From Bacillota bacterium (GTDB taxonomy: Bacteria; Bacillota; Bacilli; Paenibacillales; Paenibacillaceae): a stretch of DNA of 23,168 nt. Both the position numbers and the translations under genes were made by a program. Below, piece after piece: positions 8,219-15,466 of this stretch. Position 1 is the stretch's first letter; every line of letters starts with the position of its first letter. Under the pieces are notes generated by a model that was not told the origin of the DNA, did not search any database, and saw only the letters and a list, made by a program, of their open reading frames with translations. The stretch lies in contig JAEZCJ010000153.1 in the NCBI GenBank assembly GCA_023433615.1, forward strand, positions 1 through 23,168. The letters run 5' to 3'.

Positions 8219-9439
8219 TCATGCGCGATTGCTAACTTTCCCGACAATGATGCTCGCCGAGTTGCCGGAGAAGGCAAAAGAGTTAGACATCGCAAAGTTA
8301 ATTTCTCGATCCGTGCTGCATGTCTCCAGAATGCGGAACGCTTTGAATTCTTCCGACGGTTCCCTTAATCGAACAGTAGAAGGGGCGATATTCCGGTCTA
8401 CCGCAAAGAGGGCAACCGCCAACTCTACGCTTCCGGCCGCTCCCAGACAATGTCCCGTCACCGACTTGGTGGAAGAGATCATCACCCTCGGTTGCTCGTC
8501 CGATGAACCGAAGAGCTTGGAGATGGACCGAATCTCCATAATATCGTTCAGTTCGGTAGCCGTTCCGTGCGCATTGATATAGTCGATATCTGCCGGTTCG
8601 AGCCCCGCATCCCGCAGTGCCATCATCATGGTCCGGTAAGCCCCTTCTCCTTCAGGGTCCGGACTTGTGATATGGTAAGCATCGTTGCCGAGACCATAGC
8701 CTAGCAGCTCGCCATAAATGTAGGCGCCTCTCGCAGCGGCCCTATCGAGCGTCTCGACGATGAATGCCGCAGCCCCTTCGCCCAGCGTCATTCCGTCCCT
8801 GTTCTTATCGAACGGCATGCAGCCGTCGACGCTCATCGATTGAAGACTGTGGAATCCCGCGATAGACGTATCGATCAACGCATCCGAGCCTACGACGACC
8901 ATCACGTCCGTCGTCCCGTTGCGAATGGCGTCAAGCGCGATTCCCGCTCCGGCTGTTCCCGCCGCGCACGCAGACATCGTCGTGTATACGGGACCGTGTA
9001 TCCCCGTATGCGAAGTAAGCTGCGCAGTGCAGGAAGGCACGTCGATGAGCCAATCCGGACTATTGTCCTTGTTGTCGAGCAGGTTGCGAACAAACGCCGC
9101 GATTCGTTCATGTCCCGCAACGGATGTCGAGAACGACAAGCCGGCTCTTGCACCGAGCTTGGCGAGATCTTGTCGGGTTATGCGGCTGTTCTCCATCGCT
9201 TCGTCAATGGCCGCTATGGCCAAGCCGATCAACCGCTCTTCCTCGACAGGCAGCTCAAGCCTCCGATAGGGCTGATCGACCCCGCCCGCCACTTCGCTTT
9301 TCACGCCTAGCTTTACTAACATTTCATTGCGTTTCAGACCGCTTGCTTCGCTGGCTAGCGAATGGAAGAATGCTTCCTTGCTTAGGCCGCCCGGCGCGAT
9401 GATCCCGATTCCCGTTACAACCGCTTGAGGCTTCCGCAT
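8219..9439 (-). CDS. FabF-like ketosynthase, KS-alpha subunit
   Basis: 406 residues, standard KASII length. The active-site Cys lies in TMSACAAGTAG (C158), the two His in NAHGTATE (H291) and KSVTGHCLGAAG (H330) with K325, and the C-terminal glycine-rich loop reads NSFAFSGNSAS. All catalytic residues are intact, in contrast to the CLF-like protein two genes downstream. It performs decarboxylative condensation of malonyl-ACP with the growing chain, working with the CLF partner. The ATG at 9439 is 3 bp from the ACP-A stop and has GGTGA inside that gene, so it is coupled to ACP-A. The KS-DH-CLF order, rather than adjacent KS-CLF, resembles fatty-acid-like polyene clusters more than aromatic polyketide clusters. 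Confidence 0.95.
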   Translation of the reverse strand: MRKPQAVVTGIGIIAPGGLSKEAFFHSLASEASGLKRNEMLVKLGVKSEVAGGVDQPYRRLELPVEEERLIGLAIAAIDEAMENSRITRQDLAKLGARAGLSFSTSVAGHERIAAFVRNLLDNKDNSPDWLIDVPSCTAQLTSHTGIHGPVYTTMSACAAGTAGAGIALDAIRNGTTDVMVVVGSDALIDTSIAGFHSLQSMSVDGCMPFDKNRDGMTLGEGAAAFIVETLDRAAARGAYIYGELLGYGLGNDAYHITSPDPEGEGAYRTMMMALRDAGLEPADIDYINAHGTATELNDIMEIRSISKLFGSSDEQPRVMISSTKSVTGHCLGAAGSVELAVALFAVDRNIAPSTVRLREPSEEFKAFRILETCSTDREINFAMSNSFAFSGNSASIIVGKVSNRA

Positions 9440-9442
9440 GAA

Positions 9443-9724
9443 CTATTCACCGGTCTGCTTGCGCAGCATTTCAGCGATCGTACGCACGCTATTGAAGATA
9501 GACAAGTCCGTACTTTGCGGCTTAACGCCGTACAGTTCCTTAATGCCGACAGCCAGCTCCAAGGCGTCAACGGAATCCAGATCCAGTCCTTCTCCCGCTT
9601 CGTTCACGTCGAACAACAACATGTCATCCTCGATTTCCTCAGGCTGCATGTCCAAGCCCAACCTTCTGACAATCATGCGCTTGATTTGCTCCTCCATCGT
9701 CTCCGTTGCCTTTACCTGTTCCAT
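9443..9724 (-). CDS. Acyl carrier protein, ACP-A (chain-elongation carrier)
   Basis: 93 residues from an ATG at 9724 with GAGGAG 8 nt upstream; the in-frame ATG at 9781 has no good SD and was rejected. Helix II reads GLDLDSVDALELAVGIKELYG, and the serine of DSVDAL is the predicted phosphopantetheine site. The D-S-[VI]-D-A-L-E pattern is typical of ACPs in aryl-polyene-type systems, which supports an elongation role with the adjacent KS. It is the first gene of the leftward operon, about 85-115 bp from the predicted promoter, so it should be the most abundant product. An acidic stretch (EEIEDDM) precedes the motif as in many ACPs. Confidence 0.92.
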   Translation of the reverse strand: MEQVKATETMEEQIKRMIVRRLGLDMQPEEIEDDMLLFDVNEAGEGLDLDSVDALELAVGIKELYGVKPQSTDLSIFNSVRTIAEMLRKQTGE

Positions 9725-9809
9725 AAATCCAACTCCTCTTCGATTGTCATTTTGCCTGCAGGAACCCTGTTCTCCACCCATTGTATTTAAAAGCTACCTG
9801 ACTTTCAAT

Positions 9810-9838
9810 TTAATATGTAAAATTGGATATCTTGTAAA
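9810..9838 (-). promoter_or_regulatory. Predicted sigma-A promoter of the leftward PKS operon
   Basis: On the minus strand TTTACA (9838-9833) and TATTAA (9815-9810) are separated by exactly 17 bp in AT-rich DNA, about 85 bp before the ACP-A start. The -35 matches 5 of 6 consensus bases and the -10 matches 4 of 6. No other hexamer pair in this gap looked better. The transcription start has not been mapped. Confidence 0.5.
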
Positions 9839-9848
9839 AAATGTCGAA

Positions 9849-9884
9849 ATTTCTGATAGATTGTCATGTAGATTTCGCTCGATT
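9849..9884. promoter_or_regulatory. Candidate activator operator: two ATTTC-n4/5-GATT repeats
   Basis: ATTTC followed by GATT occurs at 9849-9862 and again at 9872-9884, about 23 bp apart, roughly two helical turns. The pair lies between the two divergent promoters, about 31 bp upstream of the rightward -35. Direct repeats of this kind are typical of AraC-family binding, and an AraC-type regulator is the first gene of the rightward operon. Assignment to that regulator is inference. Confidence 0.3.
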
Positions 9885-9914
9885 CCCCCTAGAGAAATCC
9901 ACCGCTAAAGTTCA

Positions 9915-9943
9915 TTGACTACTCTGGAATCAAATGGTAACAT
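9915..9943 (+). promoter_or_regulatory. Predicted sigma-A promoter of the rightward operon
   Basis: TTGACT (9915-9920) and TAACAT (9938-9943) are spaced 17 bp apart on the plus strand. The -35 matches 5 of 6 consensus bases and the -10 matches 4 of 6. Transcription would start near 9950 and leave an untranslated leader of about 110 nt before the AraC-type gene at 10060. That leader contains an unused strong Shine-Dalgarno sequence. Confidence 0.5.
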
Positions 9944-10059
9944 GATCTGCGAAAGCGGCTATGAGGAGTGAGAACGAAGACATTGTACCTGTGAGTCGAC
10001 ATTCGGGGAGGTGAACATAGTAAATAGGCTTTACCATCTTATACGGCGGAGAGTTGAAG

Positions 10060-10518
10060 ATGGAGAATAACAGCGTTATGCATGAGCCAATCGTCACGAA
10101 AGCCCCGCATGCCTTACACCCATCGACACTAGGCAACGACAAGCTGGATTCTCGTTTGATCCTGGTCAACCGTTATATCCGTAATTATTATGCAGAGCCC
10201 ATCACGCTAGAATCGCTATCCGCGTTAATTGATTGCAACCCGGTCTACCTAAGCAATACGTATTCGAAAGTATTCAAAGTCCCTCCGATCCAATATCTTC
10301 AGAAGGTTAGAATGCACAAGTCCCGCCATTATCTAACGCATACAAATTTGACCGTTTCTGAAATCGCTCTCAAAGTTGGGTATTACACGGCTTCCCAATT
10401 CGGTGCCCTGTTCAAGAAGCACTTTAACCTGACGCCGAATGAATATCGCATGCATGACATGATGCTGCGAGCAGCCGAGAATCGATTCGGAGTTGATGGT
10501 ACCGAATGCCACGAATGA
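10060..10518 (+). CDS. Short AraC-family regulator (DNA-binding domain only)
   Basis: 152 residues from an ATG at 10060, 6 nt after GGAGAG; an in-frame TTG at 10054 abuts the SD and is unlikely. Residues from about 32 to 138 form the two-helix-turn-helix AraC domain: first HTH around ITLESLSALIDCNPVYLSNTYSKVFK, second around TVSEIALKVGYYTASQFGALFKKHF, ending with the typical LTPNEYR. No ligand-binding or sensor domain precedes it, only about 30 uncharacteristic residues, so it resembles MarA/SoxS-sized regulators whose level sets activity. Its stop overlaps the ACP-C start as ATGA. It sits at the head of the divergent operon and is the obvious pathway-specific activator candidate for both promoters (inference). 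Confidence 0.88.
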   Translation: MENNSVMHEPIVTKAPHALHPSTLGNDKLDSRLILVNRYIRNYYAEPITLESLSALIDCNPVYLSNTYSKVFKVPPIQYLQKVRMHKSRHYLTHTNLTVSEIALKVGYYTASQFGALFKKHFNLTPNEYRMHDMMLRAAENRFGVDGTECHE

Positions 10519-10772
10519 ATAACGCATTGGAAGCTCACGTCAGCATTACTTCCATCGTTGAAGAAATCCTGGAAACGAAGGGCATTGCCCCTAATCAGGA
10601 TCTGGTTAGCGTCGGATTGGACTCGATCAAGGCTATTAATTTGGTCGTGCGATTAGAAGAGCAATTCAACATTATGTTCGAGGAAGATTTATTGAAAATC
10701 CAACACTTCTCATCGATTGACAAGATTAATCTCAGAATATTCAAAAAACTAGGGCTGGACAAGACTTCATAA
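10515..10772 (+). CDS. Freestanding acyl carrier protein, ACP-C
   Basis: 85 residues from the ATG at 10515, which overlaps the AraC stop as ATGA; an alternative in-frame ATG lies at 10506. Neither has a good SD, so translation probably depends on coupling to the regulator. Helix II reads VSVGLDSIKAINLVVRLEEQFNI with the predicted phosphopantetheine serine S37 in LDSI. The basic C-terminus (KINLRIFKKLGLDK) is unusual for an ACP. It lies directly before the BtrH-like gene. In butirosin biosynthesis a dedicated ACP (BtrI) presents the acyl group to BtrH, so ACP-C may be the hand-over carrier for an acyl transfer step; that role is inference. Confidence 0.88.
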   Translation: MNNALEAHVSITSIVEEILETKGIAPNQDLVSVGLDSIKAINLVVRLEEQFNIMFEEDLLKIQHFSSIDKINLRIFKKLGLDKTS

Positions 10773-10804
10773 ATCCCTGATTACCAATACGAGGAGCGTC
10801 CCCC

Positions 10805-11887
10805 ATGAAAATCAAGCTGCCTGTGAAGGAGCCGCTCGTTACGGTCTATAAGCATCACGCGCTCCCGCAAGCGATTCTCGCGGCACAATCGCCCGATCGC
10901 TATCATGTTCTGCTGCAACACTACATTCAGCTTTTCACAAGCGCCGACGTGCTCTCTGACCTGCATTGCGATATCCATTGGCTGGAATTCTGCATTCATG
11001 AATACGTGACCGAGATGAATCCCAACCCCTATCTGGACGTGGACATCGTTGTAGATCGGAGAACCATCAAGCCTGAGGAAATGCTCGACTTCCTGTATGC
11101 CAACCTTCAGCTGGGAAAGTACGTCTACATCTTCTACGACATGTACTATCTCGACCATAGCATGGCGTATAAGCAGGAGCATCGGCACAACAACTTCCTC
11201 GTCACCGGCTACGATCCCGGTGCTAAAACGTTCTCTGTATACGACTACAACTATAACGACAATCACAAATTGCAGGAGATGACCTTCTCCAGCGCCGAGA
11301 TCTGCGATGCCGTCAATGCCTTGGAAGGACCGGATTGGGCGTACCGCGTCGCGCTGATCAAGCCGAAGCAGGATGACATGCAAGAACGAGTGACTTCTGC
11401 TCGGTTCGAGCAAGGGATCGTTGACTACTATTCGCGCCGCAACAATTTCGTGGCGTATGAGCAGATGCGTGAGCACGGACATTCGGTTAGATCCTGTCAG
11501 GACCAAGCTGTCTTCGGATTGGATGTCTACGATGTTGTTGCCGCCTATATCCCGCGAGTGCTGGATTATGAAGGGCCGCCCAGCATCCTGCCTTTCCATG
11601 CGCTGCTCGAGCACAAGGCTGTCCTGCGGCATTGGCTGCATACCTTCATACCGAATCGCGCGATATACTCGGAGCGGTTAGCGGAAGTGGAGAAGGAAGC
11701 ATTACTGCTGCGCAATCTAGCGTTGAAGTACCATTTATCCGGCAATGTTAGCATCTTTAACCGATTGGTGCCTCAAGTCTTGCAGATTAAGAAGGTCGAG
11801 ACGGAGCTGCTCGAGAACCTGCTTGATTATTTCCAAAAACCATTATGGAGAGATGCCGATGAAACCAACCCTGTCCGTCATTACTAG
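10805..11887 (+). CDS. BtrH N-terminal-like / C39-fold protein, possible acyltransferase
   Basis: 360 residues; GAGGAG lies 7 nt before the ATG at 10805. The N-terminal half has the layout of the BtrH_N/peptidase-C39-like group seen in Firmicute NRPS and PKS clusters: PLVTVYKHHALPQAIL near 10-25, and HNNFLVTGYDPGAKTFSVYDYN (H128 onwards), which matches the HxxxVxGYD...xDY block of that fold. The expected nucleophilic Cys near the N-terminus is absent (HHALP instead of an HC motif), so catalysis by a thiol is doubtful. The C-terminal half (about 195-345) is helical with LPFHALLEHKAVLRHWL and is not recognised. BtrH transfers an acyl group from an ACP to an amine in butirosin biosynthesis; adjacency to ACP-C suggests a related transfer or binding role. 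Family placement is by motif memory and is moderate. Confidence 0.6.
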   Translation: MKIKLPVKEPLVTVYKHHALPQAILAAQSPDRYHVLLQHYIQLFTSADVLSDLHCDIHWLEFCIHEYVTEMNPNPYLDVDIVVDRRTIKPEEMLDFLYANLQLGKYVYIFYDMYYLDHSMAYKQEHRHNNFLVTGYDPGAKTFSVYDYNYNDNHKLQEMTFSSAEICDAVNALEGPDWAYRVALIKPKQDDMQERVTSARFEQGIVDYYSRRNNFVAYEQMREHGHSVRSCQDQAVFGLDVYDVVAAYIPRVLDYEGPPSILPFHALLEHKAVLRHWLHTFIPNRAIYSERLAEVEKEALLLRNLALKYHLSGNVSIFNRLVPQVLQIKKVETELLENLLDYFQKPLWRDADETNPVRHY

Positions 11888-12887
11888 TACGTATAACAAA
11901 AGCAAGTACCTCGACATCACGCTGGCCGGATACCGCATGCAGCGCGACAAAAATTTCGAGCTTGTCATCGTGAACGACGGGGGAACCGACCATACGGAGG
12001 AGATCATCAGCAAGTACAGCAAGGACGTGCGAATCCGATACGTGTACCAGCCTAACACGGGAATTGCGGGAGCTCGCAACAAGGCTTTGGAAGCAGCAGA
12101 AGGCGATTTCATCCTGATTGTCGATGACGATAGAATTCCTTCTCCTGCATTTGTCGCCGAGCATCGCAAGACATTAGAGGCCGACAACAAGACGGTCAGC
12201 ATCGGCAAACAACACCGCCTCGTCTCCTTCTATTCGAACCTGCTGAACTTCGAATACCAGCAATGGATGAACTTATTTAAAGATTTTCCGCATTTGGCCG
12301 AGAGCAAGGAAGAGGTCCAGCTCTTCACGGCAGAAGATCTTATGAATGATTGCGAGCATGTGCTCCAGACGTATTCGATCGGCGAATTCGATCCGGCGAT
12401 GCTGCACCCTTATGTCGAACTGTACGGCAATGACCTGGATGGCTTCCATTTTGCGTGGTCCAAGGCGTTCGGCGGGAATATCGGCTATGACAGGCGGCAC
12501 GCGCAGGGGGTCCGATATGACACGGACTACCGCGGATACGGCAAAGAGGATACCGATCTATCGTATCAGCTATACCTGCAAGGCTATCGCTATCGATTTG
12601 CGCCCAAAGCCGAGAACTATCACCAGGACCATCCAAGGAATATTCGCGAATATCAGCAGCATTACGCCAATTTTCGTCAATTCCAGGACAAGCATCGATC
12701 GCTGGAAGTGTATCTGCATACCCTCGACCATTTCGGAGAAATTTCGCAGTCTGATGCGAACGCCTTCTTGAGCATTCTTCACAAGGCCGGAAGCGACCTT
12801 CTGCCGTTAATCGGGGACTACGTCAAGCGCAACCAACCGTCGAACCCGCAGCATCGTCAACCCGTCGTTCAGGCGAAGGCTTTGTAA
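11859..12887 (+). CDS. Family 2 glycosyltransferase with galactosyltransferase-like C-domain
   Basis: 342 residues from an ATG at 11859 preceded by GGAGAG with 6-nt spacing; it overlaps the end of the BtrH-like gene by 29 bp in another frame. The GT-A nucleotide-sugar fold is clear: LSVITSTYNKSKYL, ELVIVNDGGTDHT, GIAGARNKALEAA and the metal-binding VDDDR (DDD 89-91). The C-terminal part has GYGKEDTDLSYQLYLQGYR (227-245), the G-x-G-x-E-D-x-D-L motif found in beta-galactosyl/GalNAc transferase C-domains, with a catalytic acidic pair. It has no membrane segment. In context it glycosylates the polyketide-derived acceptor, which the carbamoyltransferase could then decorate; CylJ of the granadaene operon is a functional parallel. 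The donor sugar cannot be read from sequence. Confidence 0.9.
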   Translation: MKPTLSVITSTYNKSKYLDITLAGYRMQRDKNFELVIVNDGGTDHTEEIISKYSKDVRIRYVYQPNTGIAGARNKALEAAEGDFILIVDDDRIPSPAFVAEHRKTLEADNKTVSIGKQHRLVSFYSNLLNFEYQQWMNLFKDFPHLAESKEEVQLFTAEDLMNDCEHVLQTYSIGEFDPAMLHPYVELYGNDLDGFHFAWSKAFGGNIGYDRRHAQGVRYDTDYRGYGKEDTDLSYQLYLQGYRYRFAPKAENYHQDHPRNIREYQQHYANFRQFQDKHRSLEVYLHTLDHFGEISQSDANAFLSILHKAGSDLLPLIGDYVKRNQPSNPQHRQPVVQAKAL

Positions 12888-12966
12888 GCGCATAGCACAA
12901 ATGCTCCCCAACCGGATCGCAGGCCTTCGCATGAAGCCTGTCTCCGTGCGGGGAGCATTCGTGCGC
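12888..12966. terminator. Large stem-loop between convergent operons
   Basis: ATGCTCCCC (12901-12909) pairs with GGGGAGCAT (12950-12958), extended outwards by GCGCA (12888-12892) with TGCGC (12962-12966). Inside, AGG-C-CTTC pairs with GAAG-CCT around GCAT. It directly follows the glycosyltransferase stop and ends 7 bp before the stop of the convergent membrane-protein gene, so it most likely ends transcription from both sides. No clear T-tract follows on either strand. Confidence 0.6.
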
Positions 12967-12972
12967 AATCGT

Positions 12973-13362
12973 CTATTTCTGAGCGAATATTTTCTTGTCG
13001 AAGAACAACAACACCGCAAAGAGAATAATGGCCAAGAGCAGAATCGACGCGCTGGAAATAAACGTAATCATCGTGAGATTGTTCTCGTTCTTGTAATAGA
13101 TCAGCATGCTAAGCGGCATCAAACCGCCGCCGATTATGCTGGTCCATGCTTGCAGCACGGCCGTCTTCCTCATGCCGATCTCCTTGAATAGATAATAAAA
13201 GATCCCGTAAGCGAACAGCGTCAGCCAGCCGACAACCAGAATGTGCGCATGGCCGGGCACCATCGCGTAATCTTTCCTGCCCGCTATATCCGACCCTAGC
13301 ATCGCGCCGATCAAGGCATATACCGCTGCAATGCGCATTAACCATTTGCTATATTTCACCAT
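12973..13362 (-). CDS. Small four-helix membrane protein, haem-copper-oxidase subunit I-like fragment
   Basis: 129 residues, GGAGGAG upstream of the ATG at 13362. Four hydrophobic segments are visible (about 8-24, 38-60, 68-88, 97-121). The segment MVPGHAHILVVGWLTLFAYG resembles the His-containing helix of cbb3-type cytochrome oxidase subunit I and of small four-helix relatives found in Firmicutes, where such proteins are usually annotated only by that similarity. At this length it cannot be a complete oxidase subunit. It is the last gene of the MMPL-regulator-kinase operon, 23 bp after the kinase stop. Whether it binds haem, helps the exporter or is simply co-transcribed is unknown. Confidence 0.7.
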   Translation of the reverse strand: MVKYSKWLMRIAAVYALIGAMLGSDIAGRKDYAMVPGHAHILVVGWLTLFAYGIFYYLFKEIGMRKTAVLQAWTSIIGGGLMPLSMLIYYKNENNLTMITFISSASILLLAIILFAVLLFFDKKIFAQK

Positions 13363-13385
13363 GTCCTATCGCTCCTCCGTCATTG

Positions 13386-14759
13386 TCATGCAATGGGCAG
13401 CGTAATTCGCACGCTGGTCCCCTCGCCGAGCTTGCTCATTAACCTTATGCTTCCGCCGTGCAGTTCGATGATCTGTTGGACGATCGTCAATCCAAGCCCC
13501 GTACCTTCCTTCGTTCGCGATGCGTCCGCTCGGTAGAACCGTTCGAACACATGCGGAAGCTCGTCCTCCCCGATGCCGATCCCTGAATCGATGAATTGGA
13601 TCGTCACGTCCGTCTCCGAAACCTCGCTTTCGATTCGGATGGTGCCGTTACGCTTGTTATATTTCAGCGCATTCGTCAACAGATTGTCCCATACCGTCTC
13701 CAACAGACGCTTGTCGCCGTTATACTCGACCGGCGCCAGCTTATAATACAATTCGATGCCGTTGTCTTCGAGTCGCCAGACATAATTATGCGCCAGGCTC
13801 TTGATCTGCTGATCCAACGCGAACGATTCGCGCTTCAAGCGTCGGGTAGCCTGATCCAGCGACGTCAGCAGGAGCAGCTGTTTCGTGAGAATCGACAACC
13901 TTCGAGCCTCCGTCTGAATGATCGAAGCATAAGCCACTCGTTCCTCCTCGGTAGGCGTCTCCGCATGCAAGAGATCGGCATAGCCCTGAATGTTGAGCAG
14001 CGGCGACTGAAAATCATGGGATACGTTGCTGATGAACTCTTTGCGGGATTGATCGTTCTCATGCAGCTTCTTCGTCATCTCGTTGAAGCTCTTGGCAAGC
14101 TGACCGATCTCGTCTCGCCGGTCGATCCGCAGCAGATGATCGTACTTCTCCTGCGATATTTGCCTCGTCGCTTCCGTAAGCTGCGTAATCGGGCGGATGA
14201 GCCGCTTCGCAAAGATGAGCATGGCCAGCACGCTGATCGCAGCCATGGACAGGATCATGCCGGCGAAAATGATGTGGATCTCCGTCACCAGCAAGTCGAA
14301 GTTCGGACGGAGAAACAACCCGTAGCTCTCGCCTTGATAGCGAAAAGGCAGTCCGACCGTGTTCTCCAGCTCGTTGGCAAACATCCCCTTCATGAAGATG
14401 CTGCTCGGGAATTCCTTCATCCCGTGATAGACGTTGCCGTTCAGGACATGCCGGCGCACGGCATCCGGCAACGTCTCGACCGCAAATGCCCCTCCGAAAA
14501 ATCGCGAATATCCGGAAGCTCCCGCGACATAGAGCTGATAGCCGGTCTGACCGATCGTGGCTAGATACCGCTCCAGATCCAGCTCATCCGTCGACTCGAT
14601 ATAGTGCGTTAATTGCCTTGCGATCTCGACATGCTTCTCGTCGTACTGCCGTTCCGTAACCGCGTAGTAGTACGTATTGGCGAGCAGGAACGCGATTAGC
14701 GTGCTGATGAAGATGATTAGAAGCATTGTGACGGTGAACTGCCGGTATAGCGTCTTCAC
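13386..14759 (-). CDS. Sensor histidine kinase (OmpR-partner type)
   Basis: 457 residues from a GTG at 14759 that overlaps the response regulator stop as GTGA. Transmembrane helices at about 9-31 and 160-184 enclose a roughly 130-residue extracellular sensor region of no recognised family. A HAMP linker follows (RLIRPITQLTEATRQI onwards). The H-box is FISNVSHDFQSPLLN with phospho-acceptor H248; the N-box is WDNLLTNALKYN, G1 is DSGIGIG, F-box FERFYR and G2 GTGLGLTI, all intact. It should phosphorylate the regulator encoded just upstream in response to an envelope signal, perhaps the substrate of the linked MMPL exporter. The organisation resembles B. subtilis ydfHIJ, where a two-component system controls an MMPL protein. 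Confidence 0.94.
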   Translation of the reverse strand: MKTLYRQFTVTMLLIIFISTLIAFLLANTYYYAVTERQYDEKHVEIARQLTHYIESTDELDLERYLATIGQTGYQLYVAGASGYSRFFGGAFAVETLPDAVRRHVLNGNVYHGMKEFPSSIFMKGMFANELENTVGLPFRYQGESYGLFLRPNFDLLVTEIHIIFAGMILSMAAISVLAMLIFAKRLIRPITQLTEATRQISQEKYDHLLRIDRRDEIGQLAKSFNEMTKKLHENDQSRKEFISNVSHDFQSPLLNIQGYADLLHAETPTEEERVAYASIIQTEARRLSILTKQLLLLTSLDQATRRLKRESFALDQQIKSLAHNYVWRLEDNGIELYYKLAPVEYNGDKRLLETVWDNLLTNALKYNKRNGTIRIESEVSETDVTIQFIDSGIGIGEDELPHVFERFYRADASRTKEGTGLGLTIVQQIIELHGGSIRLMSKLGEGTSVRITLPIA

Positions 14760-15433
14760 GAGTGTCGAGCCTCCAGCTTGTAGCCGATGCCGCGAACCGT
14801 GACGATCTCGATATTGGCTCCCAGCTGTACCAAACGGTCCCGCATCCGTGCCATATGCGTATTCAGCGTGTAGTCGTCCCCTTCATAATCATGGCCCCAG
14901 ATCTGCTCCATAATCGCGCTCCGTTCAATGACATGATTCGGCCGGCTAGCCAATAAGGCTAGCAGCTCGAACTCCTTGAGCGGCATCACGACAGATCGCT
15001 CGCCGGTCGATACCTCGAAGAGCTTGCGGTTGATCGTAACGTTGCCGACCTGTATGACGGATTGATATTCTTTTTCGAACCGCCGCAAGATGACGGCGAT
15101 CCGAAAAAGCAATTCCCTCGGCTCGAACGGTTTCACCACATAATCCTCTGAGCCTGCCAGAAATCCGTTAGCCTTGTCTTCCAATTCGCCCTTTGCCGTC
15201 AAGAGCAAGACGGGAATCCCGTAGTCCCGGCTAAGGATTCTGGTTAATTCGATGCCGTCCATTCCCGGCATCATGACGTCAAGCACGGCCAAGTCGGGCA
15301 CTTCCTCTTCCAGCATATCAAGCGCCTCGGCAGCGCTGTAGGCCTTCAGCACGCGATAGCCTTCGCGCGCCAGATGAATGCTCACCAGCTGCACGATGTT
15401 CATGTCGTCATCGATTACCATGATCTTCAGCAT
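14756..15433 (-). CDS. OmpR/PhoB-family response regulator
   Basis: 225 residues; GGGGAG just before the ATG at 15433. The receiver domain (1-115) has acidic pocket DDD (8-10), phospho-acceptor D52 in LDVMMPGMDG, T79 and K101 in YVVKPF. The C-terminal winged helix (about 128-222) carries the family's LKEFELLALLASRPNHVIERSAI pattern and ends VTVRGIGYKLE. It lies 33 bp after the MMPL stop. Paired 11-bp direct repeats upstream of the MMPL gene are a likely binding site, giving autoregulation of the whole operon. Confidence 0.95.
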   Translation of the reverse strand: MLKIMVIDDDMNIVQLVSIHLAREGYRVLKAYSAAEALDMLEEEVPDLAVLDVMMPGMDGIELTRILSRDYGIPVLLLTAKGELEDKANGFLAGSEDYVVKPFEPRELLFRIAVILRRFEKEYQSVIQVGNVTINRKLFEVSTGERSVVMPLKEFELLALLASRPNHVIERSAIMEQIWGHDYEGDDYTLNTHMARMRDRLVQLGANIEIVTVRGIGYKLEARHS

Positions 15434-15466
15434 GATCTCCCCCCATCCAGGAACAGAACTCCGATG

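Noticed and set aside
10781..11641. 286-codon minus-strand ORF.
   Set aside because: It overlaps the BtrH-like gene on the opposite strand; valine/histidine-rich composition and lack of motifs mark it as a shadow frame.
13596..14564. 322-codon plus-strand ORF.
   Set aside because: It lies wholly antisense to the histidine kinase, has no family motif or SD, and has arginine- and aspartate-rich shadow composition.
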